Positions 17,599-28,012 of a stretch of 39,458 bases of DNA are shown one piece after another. Position 1 is the stretch's first letter. Each line of letters opens with the position of its first letter. Position numbers and translations under genes: made by a program. The notes below the pieces were generated by a model, which had not been told where the DNA came from, ran no database searches, and saw only the letters and a program-made list of their open reading frames with translations. This DNA is from Acidovorax sp. (lineage in GTDB: Bacteria; Pseudomonadota; Gammaproteobacteria; Burkholderiales; Burkholderiaceae_C): NCBI RefSeq assembly GCF_016783915.1, contig NZ_JADHVT010000033.1:1-39458 (forward strand), written 5' to 3'.

Positions 17599-18432
17599 AT
17601 GACCCAACAACTCCAAACCCTCATCGACAACGCCTGGGAAAACCGCGCCAGCCTCTCGCCAGCCGCCGCCCCCAAGGAGATTCAGGACGCCGTCGAGCAT
17701 GTGATTGCCGAGCTGAACAACGGCAAGCTGCGCGTGGCCACCCGCGAAGGCGTGGGCCAGTGGACCGTGCACCAGTGGATCAAGAAGGCCGTGCTGCTGT
17801 CGTTCCGTCTGAAGGACAACGAAGTCGTCAAGGCTGGCGACCTGGGCTTTTACGACAAGGTGCAGACCAAGTTTGCCCACCTGTCCGAAGAAGAAATGAA
17901 AGCCACCGGCGTGCGCGTGGTGCCTCCTGCTGTGGCCCGCCGTGGCAGCTTCATCGCCAAGGGCGCGATCCTGATGCCGTCGTACGTGAACATCGGCGCC
18001 TACGTGGGCGAAGGCACCATGGTCGACACCTGGGCCACCGTGGGTTCGTGCGCACAGATTGGCTCCAACGTGCACCTGTCGGGTGGCGTGGGCATTGGCG
18101 GTGTGCTGGAGCCTCTGCAGGCCGGCCCCACCATCATTGAAGACAACTGCTTCATCGGAGCCCGCTCCGAGGTGGTCGAAGGCGTGGTGGTCGAAGAAAA
18201 CTCCGTACTGGGCATGGGTGTCTACCTGGGCCAGAGCACCCCGATCTTCAACCGTGCCACCGGCGAAATCAGCTACGGCCGCGTGCCCTCGGGCTCGGTG
18301 GTGGTCAGCGGCAACCTGCCCAAGACGGCCGCCAACGGCACGCCCTACAGCATGTACGCTGCCATCATCGTCAAGCAGGTGGACGCGCAAACCCGCTCCA
18401 AGACCAGCATCAACGACCTGCTGCGCGACTGA
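17599..18432 (+). CDS. dapD: 2,3,4,5-tetrahydropyridine-2,6-dicarboxylate N-succinyltransferase
   Basis: 277-residue trimeric transferase that succinylates tetrahydrodipicolinate with succinyl-CoA, the step before DapC. An N-terminal alpha domain ([18 protein letters not shown]) precedes a left-handed beta-helix built of hexapeptide repeats ([59 protein letters not shown]). The C-terminal segment has [16 protein letters not shown] 17599 is 16 bp after the dapC stop, so the two are almost certainly one operon. An in-frame reading extending upstream into dapC is not meaningful. Confidence 0.96.
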   Translation: MTQQLQTLIDNAWENRASLSPAAAPKEIQDAVEHVIAELNNGKLRVATREGVGQWTVHQWIKKAVLLSFRLKDNEVVKAGDLGFYDKVQTKFAHLSEEEMKATGVRVVPPAVARRGSFIAKGAILMPSYVNIGAYVGEGTMVDTWATVGSCAQIGSNVHLSGGVGIGGVLEPLQAGPTIIEDNCFIGARSEVVEGVVVEENSVLGMGVYLGQSTPIFNRATGEISYGRVPSGSVVVSGNLPKTAANGTPYSMYAAIIVKQVDAQTRSKTSINDLLRD

Positions 18433-18500
18433 TTTGATGGCATGAAGGTGGCCCGTTCGGCCGCCTTGCCGACAGAGACTGACAACAAGAGGGAAACACC

Positions 18501-19664
18501 ATGAGCACGATGGAACGAATTCTTCGCCTGATGGCAGAGAAAAAGGCCTCCGACGTCTACCTGTCGGCCAACGCGCCCGCGCTGATCAAGATCAACGGCG
18601 AGTGCGTGCCCATCAACAACCAGATCCTGCCGCCCGATGCGCCGCGCAACCTGCTGTCCGAGGTGGTCCCCCCGGACCGCATCGAAGAGCTGGAAGAAAC
18701 CGGCGAACTCAACATGGGTGTGCCGCTCAGCGGCGTGGGCCGTTTCCGGGTCAGCGCCATGCGCCAGCGTGGCAGCTATGCAGTGGTGATCCGCTTCATC
18801 TCGCAGCAGATTCCCGAGTTCGATTCCTTGGGCCTGCCCCCGGTGATGCGCGAACTCATCCTGGAAAAGCGTGGACTGATCCTGATGGTGGGAGCCACCG
18901 GTTCCGGCAAGAGCACCTCACTGGCATCGATGATCGATACCCGCAACGAGGCGCTCACGGGGCACATCCTCACCATCGAGGACCCAGTCGAGTACCAGTT
19001 CAAGAACAAAAAATCCATCGTCAACCAGCGCGAGATCGGCAGCGACACCCAGTCCCTGCAGACCGCCCTGAAAAACGCGCTGCGCCAGGCCCCCGACGTG
19101 ATCCTGATCGGTGAAATCCGCGACCGTGAAACCATGTCGGCCGCCATTGCCTATGCTCAGTCGGGCCACCTGTGCCTGGCCACGCTGCACGGCAACAACA
19201 GCTACCACGCGCTCAACCGTATCCTGAGCTTCTACCCGGTCGAGGTGCGCCCCACCATGTTGGGAGACTTGGCATCGGCCCTCAAGGCCGTGGTGTCGCA
19301 GCGCCTGGTACGCAAGACCGACGGTGGCCGGGTCCCTGCGGTCGAGGTCATGCTCAACACCAAGCTGGTGTCCGACCTCATCGAAAAAGGCGATTTCTCG
19401 GGCGTGCGCGAGGCCATGGAAAAATCCATGGCCGAAGGATCGCAGACTTTTGAAGAAGCGCTGGCCCGCCTCATCATGGACGCACAGATCGACCGCAAGG
19501 AAGGCATGGCCTATGCCGATTCGCCCACCAACCTGATGTGGCGCCTGCAAAACGACTTTTCCCTGGCCGCCAACGCCGCCAAGGCCCAGAAAGAGGCACG
19601 CGATGCACCCGACGATACGCCGTCGTTCACCGAGATCGTGCTGGACGTCAAGCCGGCGGCGTGA
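18501..19664 (+). CDS. pilU: Type IV pilus retraction ATPase, PilU type
   Basis: 387-residue hexameric AAA-like ATPase of the PilT/PilU family that powers retraction of type IVa pili for twitching, uptake or surface sensing. Walker A is GATGSGKSTS at about residues 131-140. The Asp box is HILTIEDPVEYQ, Walker B is DVILIGEIRDRET, and the His box is GHLCLATLHGNNS. The longer, acidic C terminus and its sequence favour PilU over PilT; PilU usually needs PilT as partner, which is not in this window. GAGGGA lies 6 nt before ATG 18501. It sits between dapD and dapE on the same strand, an odd functional neighbour for amino-acid genes. Confidence 0.9.
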   Translation: MSTMERILRLMAEKKASDVYLSANAPALIKINGECVPINNQILPPDAPRNLLSEVVPPDRIEELEETGELNMGVPLSGVGRFRVSAMRQRGSYAVVIRFISQQIPEFDSLGLPPVMRELILEKRGLILMVGATGSGKSTSLASMIDTRNEALTGHILTIEDPVEYQFKNKKSIVNQREIGSDTQSLQTALKNALRQAPDVILIGEIRDRETMSAAIAYAQSGHLCLATLHGNNSYHALNRILSFYPVEVRPTMLGDLASALKAVVSQRLVRKTDGGRVPAVEVMLNTKLVSDLIEKGDFSGVREAMEKSMAEGSQTFEEALARLIMDAQIDRKEGMAYADSPTNLMWRLQNDFSLAANAAKAQKEARDAPDDTPSFTEIVLDVKPAA

Positions 19665-19679
19665 TGTGACGCCGTTTGA

Positions 19680-21892
<2,213 letters not shown>

Positions 21893-21968
21893 AGCCCTTT
21901 ACGCCACCTTTGGCAGCTGCAGCGGCTGTGCCGTTGGCAGTTGCGCTGGCCCCCAGAGTTTTGCATGC

Positions 21969-21996
21969 CACCCGCCTCGTGCGGGTGCGCTTTTTT
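21969..21996 (+). terminator. Rho-independent terminator immediately upstream of the ABC-F gene
   Basis: CACCCGC (21969-21975) pairs perfectly with GCGGGTG (21981-21987) around the loop CTCGT, and six T residues follow at 21991-21996 after a CGC spacer. It lies 77 nt after the prmB stop and its T-tract ends 11 nt before the ABC-F ATG. There is no room for a promoter between terminator and gene, so expression of the ABC-F gene must involve readthrough. It may therefore be an attenuator rather than a simple operon end. Confidence 0.75.
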
Positions 21997-22007
21997 CTGA
22001 TTCCCGG

Positions 22008-24047
22008 ATGATCACCCTCAAGAACGTTACCCTGCGCCGAGGCACGAAAGTCGTGCTCGACAGCGTGTCCACCACCATCAACCCCGGCGAAAGCGTCGGG
22101 CTCGTGGGCCGCAATGGCGCGGGCAAGTCCAGCCTGTTTGCGCTGCTCAGCGGCAAGCTCCATGAAGATGGCGGGGATTTTCACATCCCGTCGAGTTGGC
22201 GGATGGCCGAGGTCGCGCAGAACATGCCCGAGACCGACCAGTCGGCCACCGATTTTGTCCTCGAAGGCGACACGCGTCTGGCCGAAGTGCAACGCCAGTT
22301 GGCCGAAGCCGAGGCCAGCGACGATGGGATGGCCATTGCCCATGCCTATTCGGACCTGCATGACGCCGGCGCGCACGATGCCATGGCGCGTGCCCAGGCG
22401 CTGATCCTGGGCCTGGGTTTTCGCGTGAGCGAACTCGACCAGCCCGTCAACAGCTTTTCCGGCGGCTGGCGCATGCGGCTACAACTGGCGCGCGCACTGA
22501 TGTGCCCCAGCGATCTGCTGCTGCTGGATGAGCCAACCAACCACTTGGACCTGGACGCTCTGGTCTGGCTTGAAGCTTGGCTCAAGCGCTACGCGGGCAC
22601 CATGATCGTGATCAGCCATGACCGCGAGTTCCTGGACGCCATCACCAACGTCACCCTGCAAATTCAGCAAGGCGAGTTGAACCGCTACGGCGGCAACTAC
22701 AGCAAGTTCGAAGAGTTGCGCGCCCAGCAGTTGGAGCTGCAACAGGCCAGCTTTGCCAAGCAGCAAGAGAAGATGGCCCACCTGCAGAAGTTCATCGACC
22801 GCTTCAAGGCCAAAGCCAGCAAGGCCAAACAGGCGCAAAGCCGGGTCAAGCAACTCGAACGCATGGAGAAGATTGGGCCTGTGCTGGCTGAAGCGGACTT
22901 CACCTTCGAGTTCAAGGAGCCGGCCAACCTGCCCAACCCGATGTTGGCCATCAGCGACGCCTCGTTCGGCTATGTGGACGACGAGGGTACGCCCACCACC
23001 ATCCTCACGGGCGTTAACCGGTCGGTGCTGGCCGGGCAGCGCATAGGCATCCTGGGCGCAAACGGCCAGGGCAAGTCCACGCTGGTCAAGACCATTGCTC
23101 GCACCATGAAAGCGCTCACCGGCAGTATCACCGAGGGCAAGGGCCTGAACATTGGCTACTTTGCCCAGCAGGAACTCGACGTGCTGCGCCCCAGCGAAAA
23201 CCCGCTGGAGCACATGATCCGCCTGGCCAAAGAGCTGGGGCCTGATGCCAAGCAACCCAGCCGGGAGCAGGATCTGCGCAGCTACCTGGGCAGCTTCAAC
23301 TTTACCGGGGACATGGTCAAGCAGGCCGTGGGCACCATGAGCGGCGGTGAAAAGGCGCGCCTGGTGCTGGCCATGATCGTATGGCAGCGCCCCAACCTGC
23401 TGCTGCTGGACGAGCCTACCAACCACCTGGACCTGGCCACCCGCGAGGCCCTTGCCATGGCCCTCAACGATTTCGATGGCACTGTCATGCTGGTCAGCCA
23501 CGACCGCGCCTTGTTGCGTTCGGTCTGCGAGGACTTCTGGATGGTGGGCCGGGGTGTGGTCGGCCCCTTCGACGGCGACCTGGACGACTATCAGCGTTAC
23601 CTGCTCGAGGAATCCAAGCGCCTGCGCGAAGAAGCGCGGCTTGCCGAGCAGGCGCAGGCCTTACAAACTCCTGCAGCAGCGCCCGCCGCAACACCGGCAC
23701 CCGTGGTAGCGCTGGCCTCCGTTGCTGCGTCAGCACCGGCTCCCGCTCCGTCCCCTTCGCGTGATGGTCGCGAGCAGCGCAAGCTTGACGCTCAAACGCG
23801 CCAGCAGCTGGCCGAAAAGACCCGGCCACTCAAAAAAGAGCTGGAACAGATCGATAAACGCTTGACGGCCCTGAGCGCAGAACGCACCCAATTGGAGCAA
23901 AAACTGACGGAAGCCTTGCCTCCTGCAGAGATCGCCGAGTGCGGCCGGCGATTGAAAGCCGGAAATGATGAAACGGAAAAACTGGAAGAGCGTTGGCTGG
24001 AAATTTCTTCCGAACTCGAAGAAATATCAGCGGCCTCGGTGGGCTAG
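22008..24047 (+). CDS. ABC-F family ATPase (YheS/Uup-like)
   Basis: 679-residue soluble protein with two ABC ATPase domains and no membrane segments. Walker A motifs are GRNGAGKSS (about 35-43) and GANGQGKST. Signatures SGGWRMR and SGGEKAR and two LLLLDEPTNHLDL Walker B regions are intact. The inter-domain P-site linker (about 230-320) is Lys/Gln-rich and helical. An Ala/Pro linker (about 545-580) leads to a charged C-terminal coiled coil (EKTRPLKKELEQIDKRLTAL onward). ABC-F proteins act on the ribosome, resolving stalled or drug-bound complexes or assisting assembly. Housekeeping YheS/Uup function is most likely. ATG 22008 matches the family start; only a weak ribosome site precedes it. Confidence 0.9.
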   Translation: MITLKNVTLRRGTKVVLDSVSTTINPGESVGLVGRNGAGKSSLFALLSGKLHEDGGDFHIPSSWRMAEVAQNMPETDQSATDFVLEGDTRLAEVQRQLAEAEASDDGMAIAHAYSDLHDAGAHDAMARAQALILGLGFRVSELDQPVNSFSGGWRMRLQLARALMCPSDLLLLDEPTNHLDLDALVWLEAWLKRYAGTMIVISHDREFLDAITNVTLQIQQGELNRYGGNYSKFEELRAQQLELQQASFAKQQEKMAHLQKFIDRFKAKASKAKQAQSRVKQLERMEKIGPVLAEADFTFEFKEPANLPNPMLAISDASFGYVDDEGTPTTILTGVNRSVLAGQRIGILGANGQGKSTLVKTIARTMKALTGSITEGKGLNIGYFAQQELDVLRPSENPLEHMIRLAKELGPDAKQPSREQDLRSYLGSFNFTGDMVKQAVGTMSGGEKARLVLAMIVWQRPNLLLLDEPTNHLDLATREALAMALNDFDGTVMLVSHDRALLRSVCEDFWMVGRGVVGPFDGDLDDYQRYLLEESKRLREEARLAEQAQALQTPAAAPAATPAPVVALASVAASAPAPAPSPSRDGREQRKLDAQTRQQLAEKTRPLKKELEQIDKRLTALSAERTQLEQKLTEALPPAEIAECGRRLKAGNDETEKLEERWLEISSELEEISAASVG

Positions 24048-24239
24048 AGATGTAAAGTCCTGTAAATTCTTTCCAGAATTTTCCGGACTTTCCATTGATC
24101 CATCTCGCTTCTATGCTATCAAATGTGTAGCTATTTTTAGTGTAAATCTACAGGCTATTGCGGTTGCATTTTTTTGCGAAAGGTTGTCAACGGACTGTGG
24201 ACCGCCCGCGTTGTTGGTACATCACAGGAGTTTTCCACC
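24048..24239. other. AT-rich intergenic stretch downstream of the ABC-F gene
   Basis: No gene is seen here. GCTATCAAAT at 24115-24124 resembles the end of the 47-nt repeat, but the other blocks are not recognisable. A run of T residues at 24169-24175 and the sequence around 24180-24230 could hold the promoter of the following mini-ORF; no good hexamer pair was found. Confidence 0.4.
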
Positions 24240-24314
24240 ATGAATACCACCGCAATTTTGTCCGCCTGGCCCGAAGACGAACGCGACCGCAAGCGCGCTC
24301 CAGCCCGCTTCTGA
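24240..24314 (+). CDS. Possible 24-residue small protein or leader peptide
   Basis: A short frame starts at ATG 24240 with an excellent ribosome site, AGGAG at 24226-24230 with a 9-nt spacer, and ends at TGA 24312-24314. The peptide begins MNTTAILSAWPEDERDRKR and is highly charged in its second half; it has no signal or membrane segment. I do not recognise it. It could be a genuine small protein, a leader peptide for the downstream RNA region, or the surviving start of a decayed gene. The strong ribosome site is the main reason for listing it. Confidence 0.4.
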   Translation: MNTTAILSAWPEDERDRKRAPARF

Positions 24315-24476
24315 AGGCGTTGCTGCCTGGCCGATGTTGTGCAGACTGATAGAGTCTTACCCTGCATACCAAGCACAAACCATACCGATGAATGCGAAAT
24401 ACGGGTAGTGCAGCCTGATGTTTCCCAGGCGGACCGTAGCAAGGTCAGACTGCTCCCCCTGCAATCCTTGCAAGTC
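24315..24476 (+). ncRNA. Possible structured RNA between mini-ORF and terminator
   Basis: The 160-nt stretch has long-range pairing: TTGCT (24322-24326) followed by GCCTGG can pair with CCAGGC (24425-24430) and a downstream AGCAA (24438-24442). Inside it, TGTGCAG can pair with CTGCATA (near 24338-24369). It ends directly in a strong terminator, as a small RNA gene or a 3' UTR would. I match it to no known class (not SRP, 6S or tmRNA as far as I can tell). The pairings were found by eye only. Confidence 0.3.
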
Positions 24477-24514
24477 CCAACAAAAAACCCCGCAAATGCG
24501 GGGTTTTTTGTTGG
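24477..24514. terminator. Strong bidirectional rho-independent terminator
   Basis: A perfect inverted repeat with 18-nt arms, 24477-24494 and 24497-24514. The GC core CCCCGCA/TGCGGGG is flanked by A6 on the left and T6 on the right. It can end transcription from the left (mini-ORF/possible RNA) and leftward transcription from phaB, whose stop is 22 bp away. Confidence 0.92.
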
Positions 24515-24535
24515 TCCAAAAGGACGGAACAGCCT

Positions 24536-25273
24536 TTAACCCATGTGCAGGCCGCCATTGACCGAAAAGTCTGCGCCGGTGGCGTATCCGCCCTCTTCCG
24601 AGGCCAGCCAAGCGATGATCGATGCAATCTCGCTGGGCTCGCCCAGGCGTTTGACAGGCACCGTAGCGACAATCTTTTCCAGAACATCCGGGCGGATTGC
24701 CTTGACCATGTCAGTGCCAATGTAGCCTGGGCTCACCGTGTTGACGGTGACGCCCTTGGTGGCCAGTTCCTGCGCCAGGGCCATGGAGAAGCCATGCATG
24801 CCCGCCTTGGCAGCGGAATAGTTGGTTTGCCCCGCCTGGCCTTTTTCGCCGTTGACAGAGCTGATGTTGATGATGCGGCCCCAGCCCTTTTCCACCATGT
24901 CAGACACCACCTGCTTGGTGACATTGAACATGCTGTTGAGGTTGGTTTCGATCACGGCGTCCCAATCCTCGCGTGACATCTTGAGGAACATGCGGTCCCG
25001 CGTGATACCTGCGTTGTTCACCAGCACATCGATGGTGCCGTGTTCTGCCTTGGTCTTGCCAAAAGCCTCCACGGTGGAGTCCCAATCACCCACATTGCCC
25101 ACTGATGCATAAAACGTGTACCCCAGGGCCTTCTGCTCTGCCAGCCACTTGGCGTGATCCCGTGTCGGGCCGCAGCCAGCGATGACCTTGAAACCGTCCT
25201 TGTGCAGGCGCTGGCAAATGGCGGTACCGATGCCTCCCATGCCACCGGTGACATACGCGACTTTCTGGCTCAT
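24536..25273 (-). CDS. phaB: Acetoacetyl-CoA reductase
   Basis: 245-residue NADPH-dependent short-chain dehydrogenase that reduces acetoacetyl-CoA to (R)-3-hydroxybutyryl-CoA, the monomer for PHA synthase. The cofactor-binding motif is VTGGMGGIGTAICQRL; NNAGITRDRMF and the catalytic INISSVN with YSAAK complete the SDR active site. The C terminus GGYATGADFSVNGGLHMG is typical of PhaB. ATG 25273 has AAGGAGA 8 nt upstream; a longer in-frame start at 25387 is unlikely. It lies 3' of a chemoreceptor/EAL pair on the same strand, separated from phaA by about 2.7 kb, and has its own upstream region of 245 bp. Confidence 0.94.
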   Translation of the reverse strand: MSQKVAYVTGGMGGIGTAICQRLHKDGFKVIAGCGPTRDHAKWLAEQKALGYTFYASVGNVGDWDSTVEAFGKTKAEHGTIDVLVNNAGITRDRMFLKMSREDWDAVIETNLNSMFNVTKQVVSDMVEKGWGRIINISSVNGEKGQAGQTNYSAAKAGMHGFSMALAQELATKGVTVNTVSPGYIGTDMVKAIRPDVLEKIVATVPVKRLGEPSEIASIIAWLASEEGGYATGADFSVNGGLHMG

Positions 25274-25518
25274 GTGATTTCTCCTTGTTGATGATTGGAT
25301 CAGGACCCACTCTACCGAAGAAATCGGGCACCGCCGTGAAGGAAAACACTGAAGCCCTTTCCTTTTTGACATATCCACATGCGTCATACAGTTGACGCAA
25401 GACCAGCTTAGCGGAGGGGCACCGATGTTGTGCCAGTAGACGCACCAAATTCAGGCGGTGGCTAGGCGGCTGCAGACTGCCCCGCAGGGACTGGCCCTGG
25501 ACTAGGAGCCCCAGTGGG
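25274..25518 (-). promoter_or_regulatory. phaB upstream region with perfect inverted repeat
   Basis: TGCGTCA (25380-25386) and TGACGCA (25393-25399) form a perfect inverted repeat with a 6-bp spacer, about 107 bp before the phaB start. The flanking sequence includes a possible reverse-strand promoter (TTGCGT, 17 bp, TGGATA). The element is a good candidate operator for control of phaB, independent of phaC-phaA. The region 25400-25518 shows nothing further. Confidence 0.45.
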
Positions 25519-26301
25519 CTAAGCGTGCCGTGGCGCCAGCGGCAGGGATTCCCATCCCGGCTTGGCGAACAGATAGCCTTGCTGGTAGCGAACGCCCACC
25601 GATTTCAAATAGGCGGATTCAGCCGAGGTTTCGATACCCTCCGCCACAATGTCGATGGACAAACGCTGGCACACCAACACAATGCCGCATACGATCGCCT
25701 GCCGCACAGGGTCGCGGTCAATGCTGCGAATCAGCTCCATGTCAATCTTGAGCACATGGGGCTGGAATTGCACCAGCATGTTCAGCCCCGCGTAGCCCGC
25801 ACCAAAGTCGTCGATGGCCGTGATGAGGCCTTGGCGTCGGTACTCGTTGAAGATGGACTTCAGGTGCGCACCATTGCTGACCTGCTCGCCCTCCGTCACC
25901 TCGAACATGATCCGGTTGTGCGGAAAATCGAACTCTTCAGCCGCCTCCATGGTGGCGCGGATACAGGTCTCGGGCCGGTACACCGCATTGGGCAGGAAGT
26001 TGATGCTCAGTCGGCAGTCCGGCAGGCTTGCCAGCCCCAGACGAGACGCCAACTCGATCGCCTTGACGCGGCACGCCTGGTCGAACCGGTAGCGGTTGGT
26101 GTCATTCACCCACGACAGTACCGTACCAGCCGATTCGCCATCCACACCGCGCACCAGCGCTTCGTAGGCGAACGGACGATCCAACTCCAGGTCCATGATG
26201 GGCTGGAACGCCATCGTGAAGTCGAACGGAAGCTGCGTCTTGTCACGACAGGATTGGCAGCCCACGGGTTCAAAGGGTTGGGCAAAAATGGTCACTGTCA
26301 T
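25519..26301 (-). CDS. EAL-domain cyclic-di-GMP phosphodiesterase
   Basis: 260-residue protein consisting almost entirely of one EAL domain, preceded by a short N terminus with a CQSC pair. Catalytic residues look complete: YEALVRG, INFLPNA (Asn), FEVTEGEQ (Glu), IDDFGAGYAG (Asp-Asp), LKID (Lys) and VAEGIET (Glu). It should hydrolyse c-di-GMP to pGpG in the cytoplasm, favouring motility over attachment. It starts 63 bp after the upstream chemoreceptor stop and probably shares its transcript, so the two may form one sensing output. No Shine-Dalgarno is obvious at ATG 26301. Confidence 0.9.
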   Translation of the reverse strand: MTVTIFAQPFEPVGCQSCRDKTQLPFDFTMAFQPIMDLELDRPFAYEALVRGVDGESAGTVLSWVNDTNRYRFDQACRVKAIELASRLGLASLPDCRLSINFLPNAVYRPETCIRATMEAAEEFDFPHNRIMFEVTEGEQVSNGAHLKSIFNEYRRQGLITAIDDFGAGYAGLNMLVQFQPHVLKIDMELIRSIDRDPVRQAIVCGIVLVCQRLSIDIVAEGIETSAESAYLKSVGVRYQQGYLFAKPGWESLPLAPRHA

Positions 26302-26364
26302 GGGAGAACATGGTAACGCATCATTACAAAGCCGCTGCCTCGTAGTGCCACGCAGACCATGGCC

Positions 26365-27822
26365 CTAGCGCGGCGTTTGCGCCTGAAGCACAAAAACCGC
26401 GACCGCCTCAGCCAACCGGTCGGCCTGGCTTTTGAGGGTCGCGGCAGCGGCAGCCGATTCTTCCACCAGCGCGGCATTTTGCTGCGTCATCTGGTCGAGC
26501 AGGCCCACCGACTGGTTGACCTGCGCTATGCCCGAAGACTGGTCTCTGGCTGCGGTATGAATCTCACCCATCATGGCACTCACACGCTGTACCGATCCCA
26601 CCACATCGGCCATAGTGCGACCCGCCTCGTCAGCCAGTTGCCCGCCCTGTGACGCCTTTTGCACCGATGCGCTGATCAGGCCCGAGATCTCGCGCGCCGC
26701 CTGCGCCGAGCGCTGCGCCAGCCCGCGCACTTCGGTCGCCACCACTGCGAATCCCCGCCCCTGCTCCCCGGCACGGGCTGCCTCCACAGCAGCATTGAGG
26801 GCAAGGATGTTGGTCTGAAACGCGATGGAGTCAATCACGCCCGTGATGTCTGCAATGCGGGCCGATCCCTCGTTGATATCGCGCATGGTGCGGACCACCT
26901 GGCCCACCACGTCACCACCGCGCCGGGCTACCCCTGCAGCCGACACCGCCAGCGTATTGGCCTCGGCGGACGCAGCGGCTGTCTGCCCCACGGTGCCTGT
27001 CAACTGCTCCATGCTGGCAGACGTGGCTTGCAAACTACTGGCTGCATGTTCGGTCCGAACAGACAGGTCTTGCGCTCCGCTTGCTATTTCTTCGCACGCC
27101 ACCGCCATGCCGGCTGCGGCCTGCTGCACGGTAGCTACGGTCTGATGCATGCGGTCCAAGGCTTCCTTGAGTGCCCGTCCGCCTGGCGTGTGCACTGACA
27201 AGCTCGACATGTCCAGCATGATGCGGTCGCCATGCGCCAGCGACGCAGTCAACCGCCGCAGCTCGGCGGATTCTTGGGCCGTTCGGCCCATCTTCACGGC
27301 CAGGATAACCTCCAGCACCGTCTGGATCACCACATACAGCGCGTGCAACATCACCTGACCCAGGTCAGGGGCAGTGATGCAATACAGGCCGACCCCTGCC
27401 GCTTGGAGACGATCAAACAACACATGGTGCACTGCAAACAACGCAGCCGCCCAGACAATCGGCCGCCAGTCCAGATACACCAACAAGAGCGCCAGCGTCA
27501 CGAAGACACCGAAATGGAACTCCAGCATGCCCCGGGCCAGTTGGATATGCAGCGCTACCAGACTGACCTGCACAAACGACAACACCAGACGCGATACCAG
27601 AGTGCCCGGAGCCAAAGCATAGGCCAGCGCAGCAACCGAGCCCAGCACCAACACTGCGGTCAACGCCAGTACTGAATCGACAAATTGCAAGCCCAGCGCG
27701 ATGGCTGCGAGCGAACTCAGCCCGATCGCAGCCAGGATGACGCGGTCGCCGAGCAAGGCTCCAGAGGCCAACCCATCAGCACCCTGTGAGAAATCCGCCG
27801 GGTGCTCAGAAAAAATAGACAT
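26365..27822 (-). CDS. Chemotaxis receptor with polytopic membrane sensor region
   Basis: 485 residues. About residues 27-185 contain six hydrophobic segments with almost no periplasmic loops, so sensing is probably within or through the membrane, as in energy or hydrophobic-ligand receptors. The MCP signalling domain follows, with its conserved tip [20 protein letters not shown] and methylation-helix sequences (about 215-480). There is no periplasmic ligand domain and no C-terminal CheR-binding pentapeptide. The next gene on the same strand is the EAL phosphodiesterase. It lies downstream of phaA beyond a terminator, with its own AT-rich promoter region. The link to PHA metabolism is by position only. 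Confidence 0.88.
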   Translation of the reverse strand: MSIFSEHPADFSQGADGLASGALLGDRVILAAIGLSSLAAIALGLQFVDSVLALTAVLVLGSVAALAYALAPGTLVSRLVLSFVQVSLVALHIQLARGMLEFHFGVFVTLALLLVYLDWRPIVWAAALFAVHHVLFDRLQAAGVGLYCITAPDLGQVMLHALYVVIQTVLEVILAVKMGRTAQESAELRRLTASLAHGDRIMLDMSSLSVHTPGGRALKEALDRMHQTVATVQQAAAGMAVACEEIASGAQDLSVRTEHAASSLQATSASMEQLTGTVGQTAAASAEANTLAVSAAGVARRGGDVVGQVVRTMRDINEGSARIADITGVIDSIAFQTNILALNAAVEAARAGEQGRGFAVVATEVRGLAQRSAQAAREISGLISASVQKASQGGQLADEAGRTMADVVGSVQRVSAMMGEIHTAARDQSSGIAQVNQSVGLLDQMTQQNAALVEESAAAAATLKSQADRLAEAVAVFVLQAQTPR

Positions 27823-27827
27823 TGAGA

Positions 27828-27878
27828 TCGAAAATTTACCGTGATGTATAAATTATAAACTACTCGGTAATTTTTCGA
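27828..27878 (-). promoter_or_regulatory. AT-rich promoter region with long inverted repeat before the chemoreceptor
   Basis: Arms 27828-27841 (TCGAAAATTTACCG) and 27865-27878 (CGGTAATTTTTCGA) are 14 nt with a single mismatch and flank a 23-nt AT-rich spacer. On the reverse strand the spacer contains TATAAT (27857 to 27852), a good -10 candidate, but no -35 matches. The inner arm ends 5 nt before the ATG at 27822 and replaces a Shine-Dalgarno. It may be an operator, an RNA hairpin hiding the start, or both. Confidence 0.5.
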
Positions 27879-27905
27879 CCAAAAATTCACAATTCGAAAG
27901 CAGAC

Positions 27906-27933
27906 AAAAAAAGGCCGCATGGACATGCGGCCT
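27906..27933 (-). terminator. Rho-independent terminator after phaA
   Basis: AGGCCGCAT (27912-27920) and ATGCGGCCT (27925-27933) form a perfect 9-bp stem with loop GGAC. On the reverse strand the stem is followed by a seven-T run (A residues at 27906-27912). It is 80 nt beyond the phaA stop and separates phaC-phaA from the chemoreceptor/EAL/phaB block. Confidence 0.9.
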
Positions 27934-28012
27934 CTTCGTTGTCGCCAGCAGCTTGGTCGATCAAAAACTCGGCAAGGACGTCACACCCTAAGCCCCGGAC
28001 GATGGCATGGCT

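Noticed and set aside
24091-24178. Possible eighth copy of the 47-nt repeat (GCTATCAAAT at 24115)
   Set aside because: Only the final block matches; the 9-nt and 13-nt blocks at the required spacing are not recognisable.
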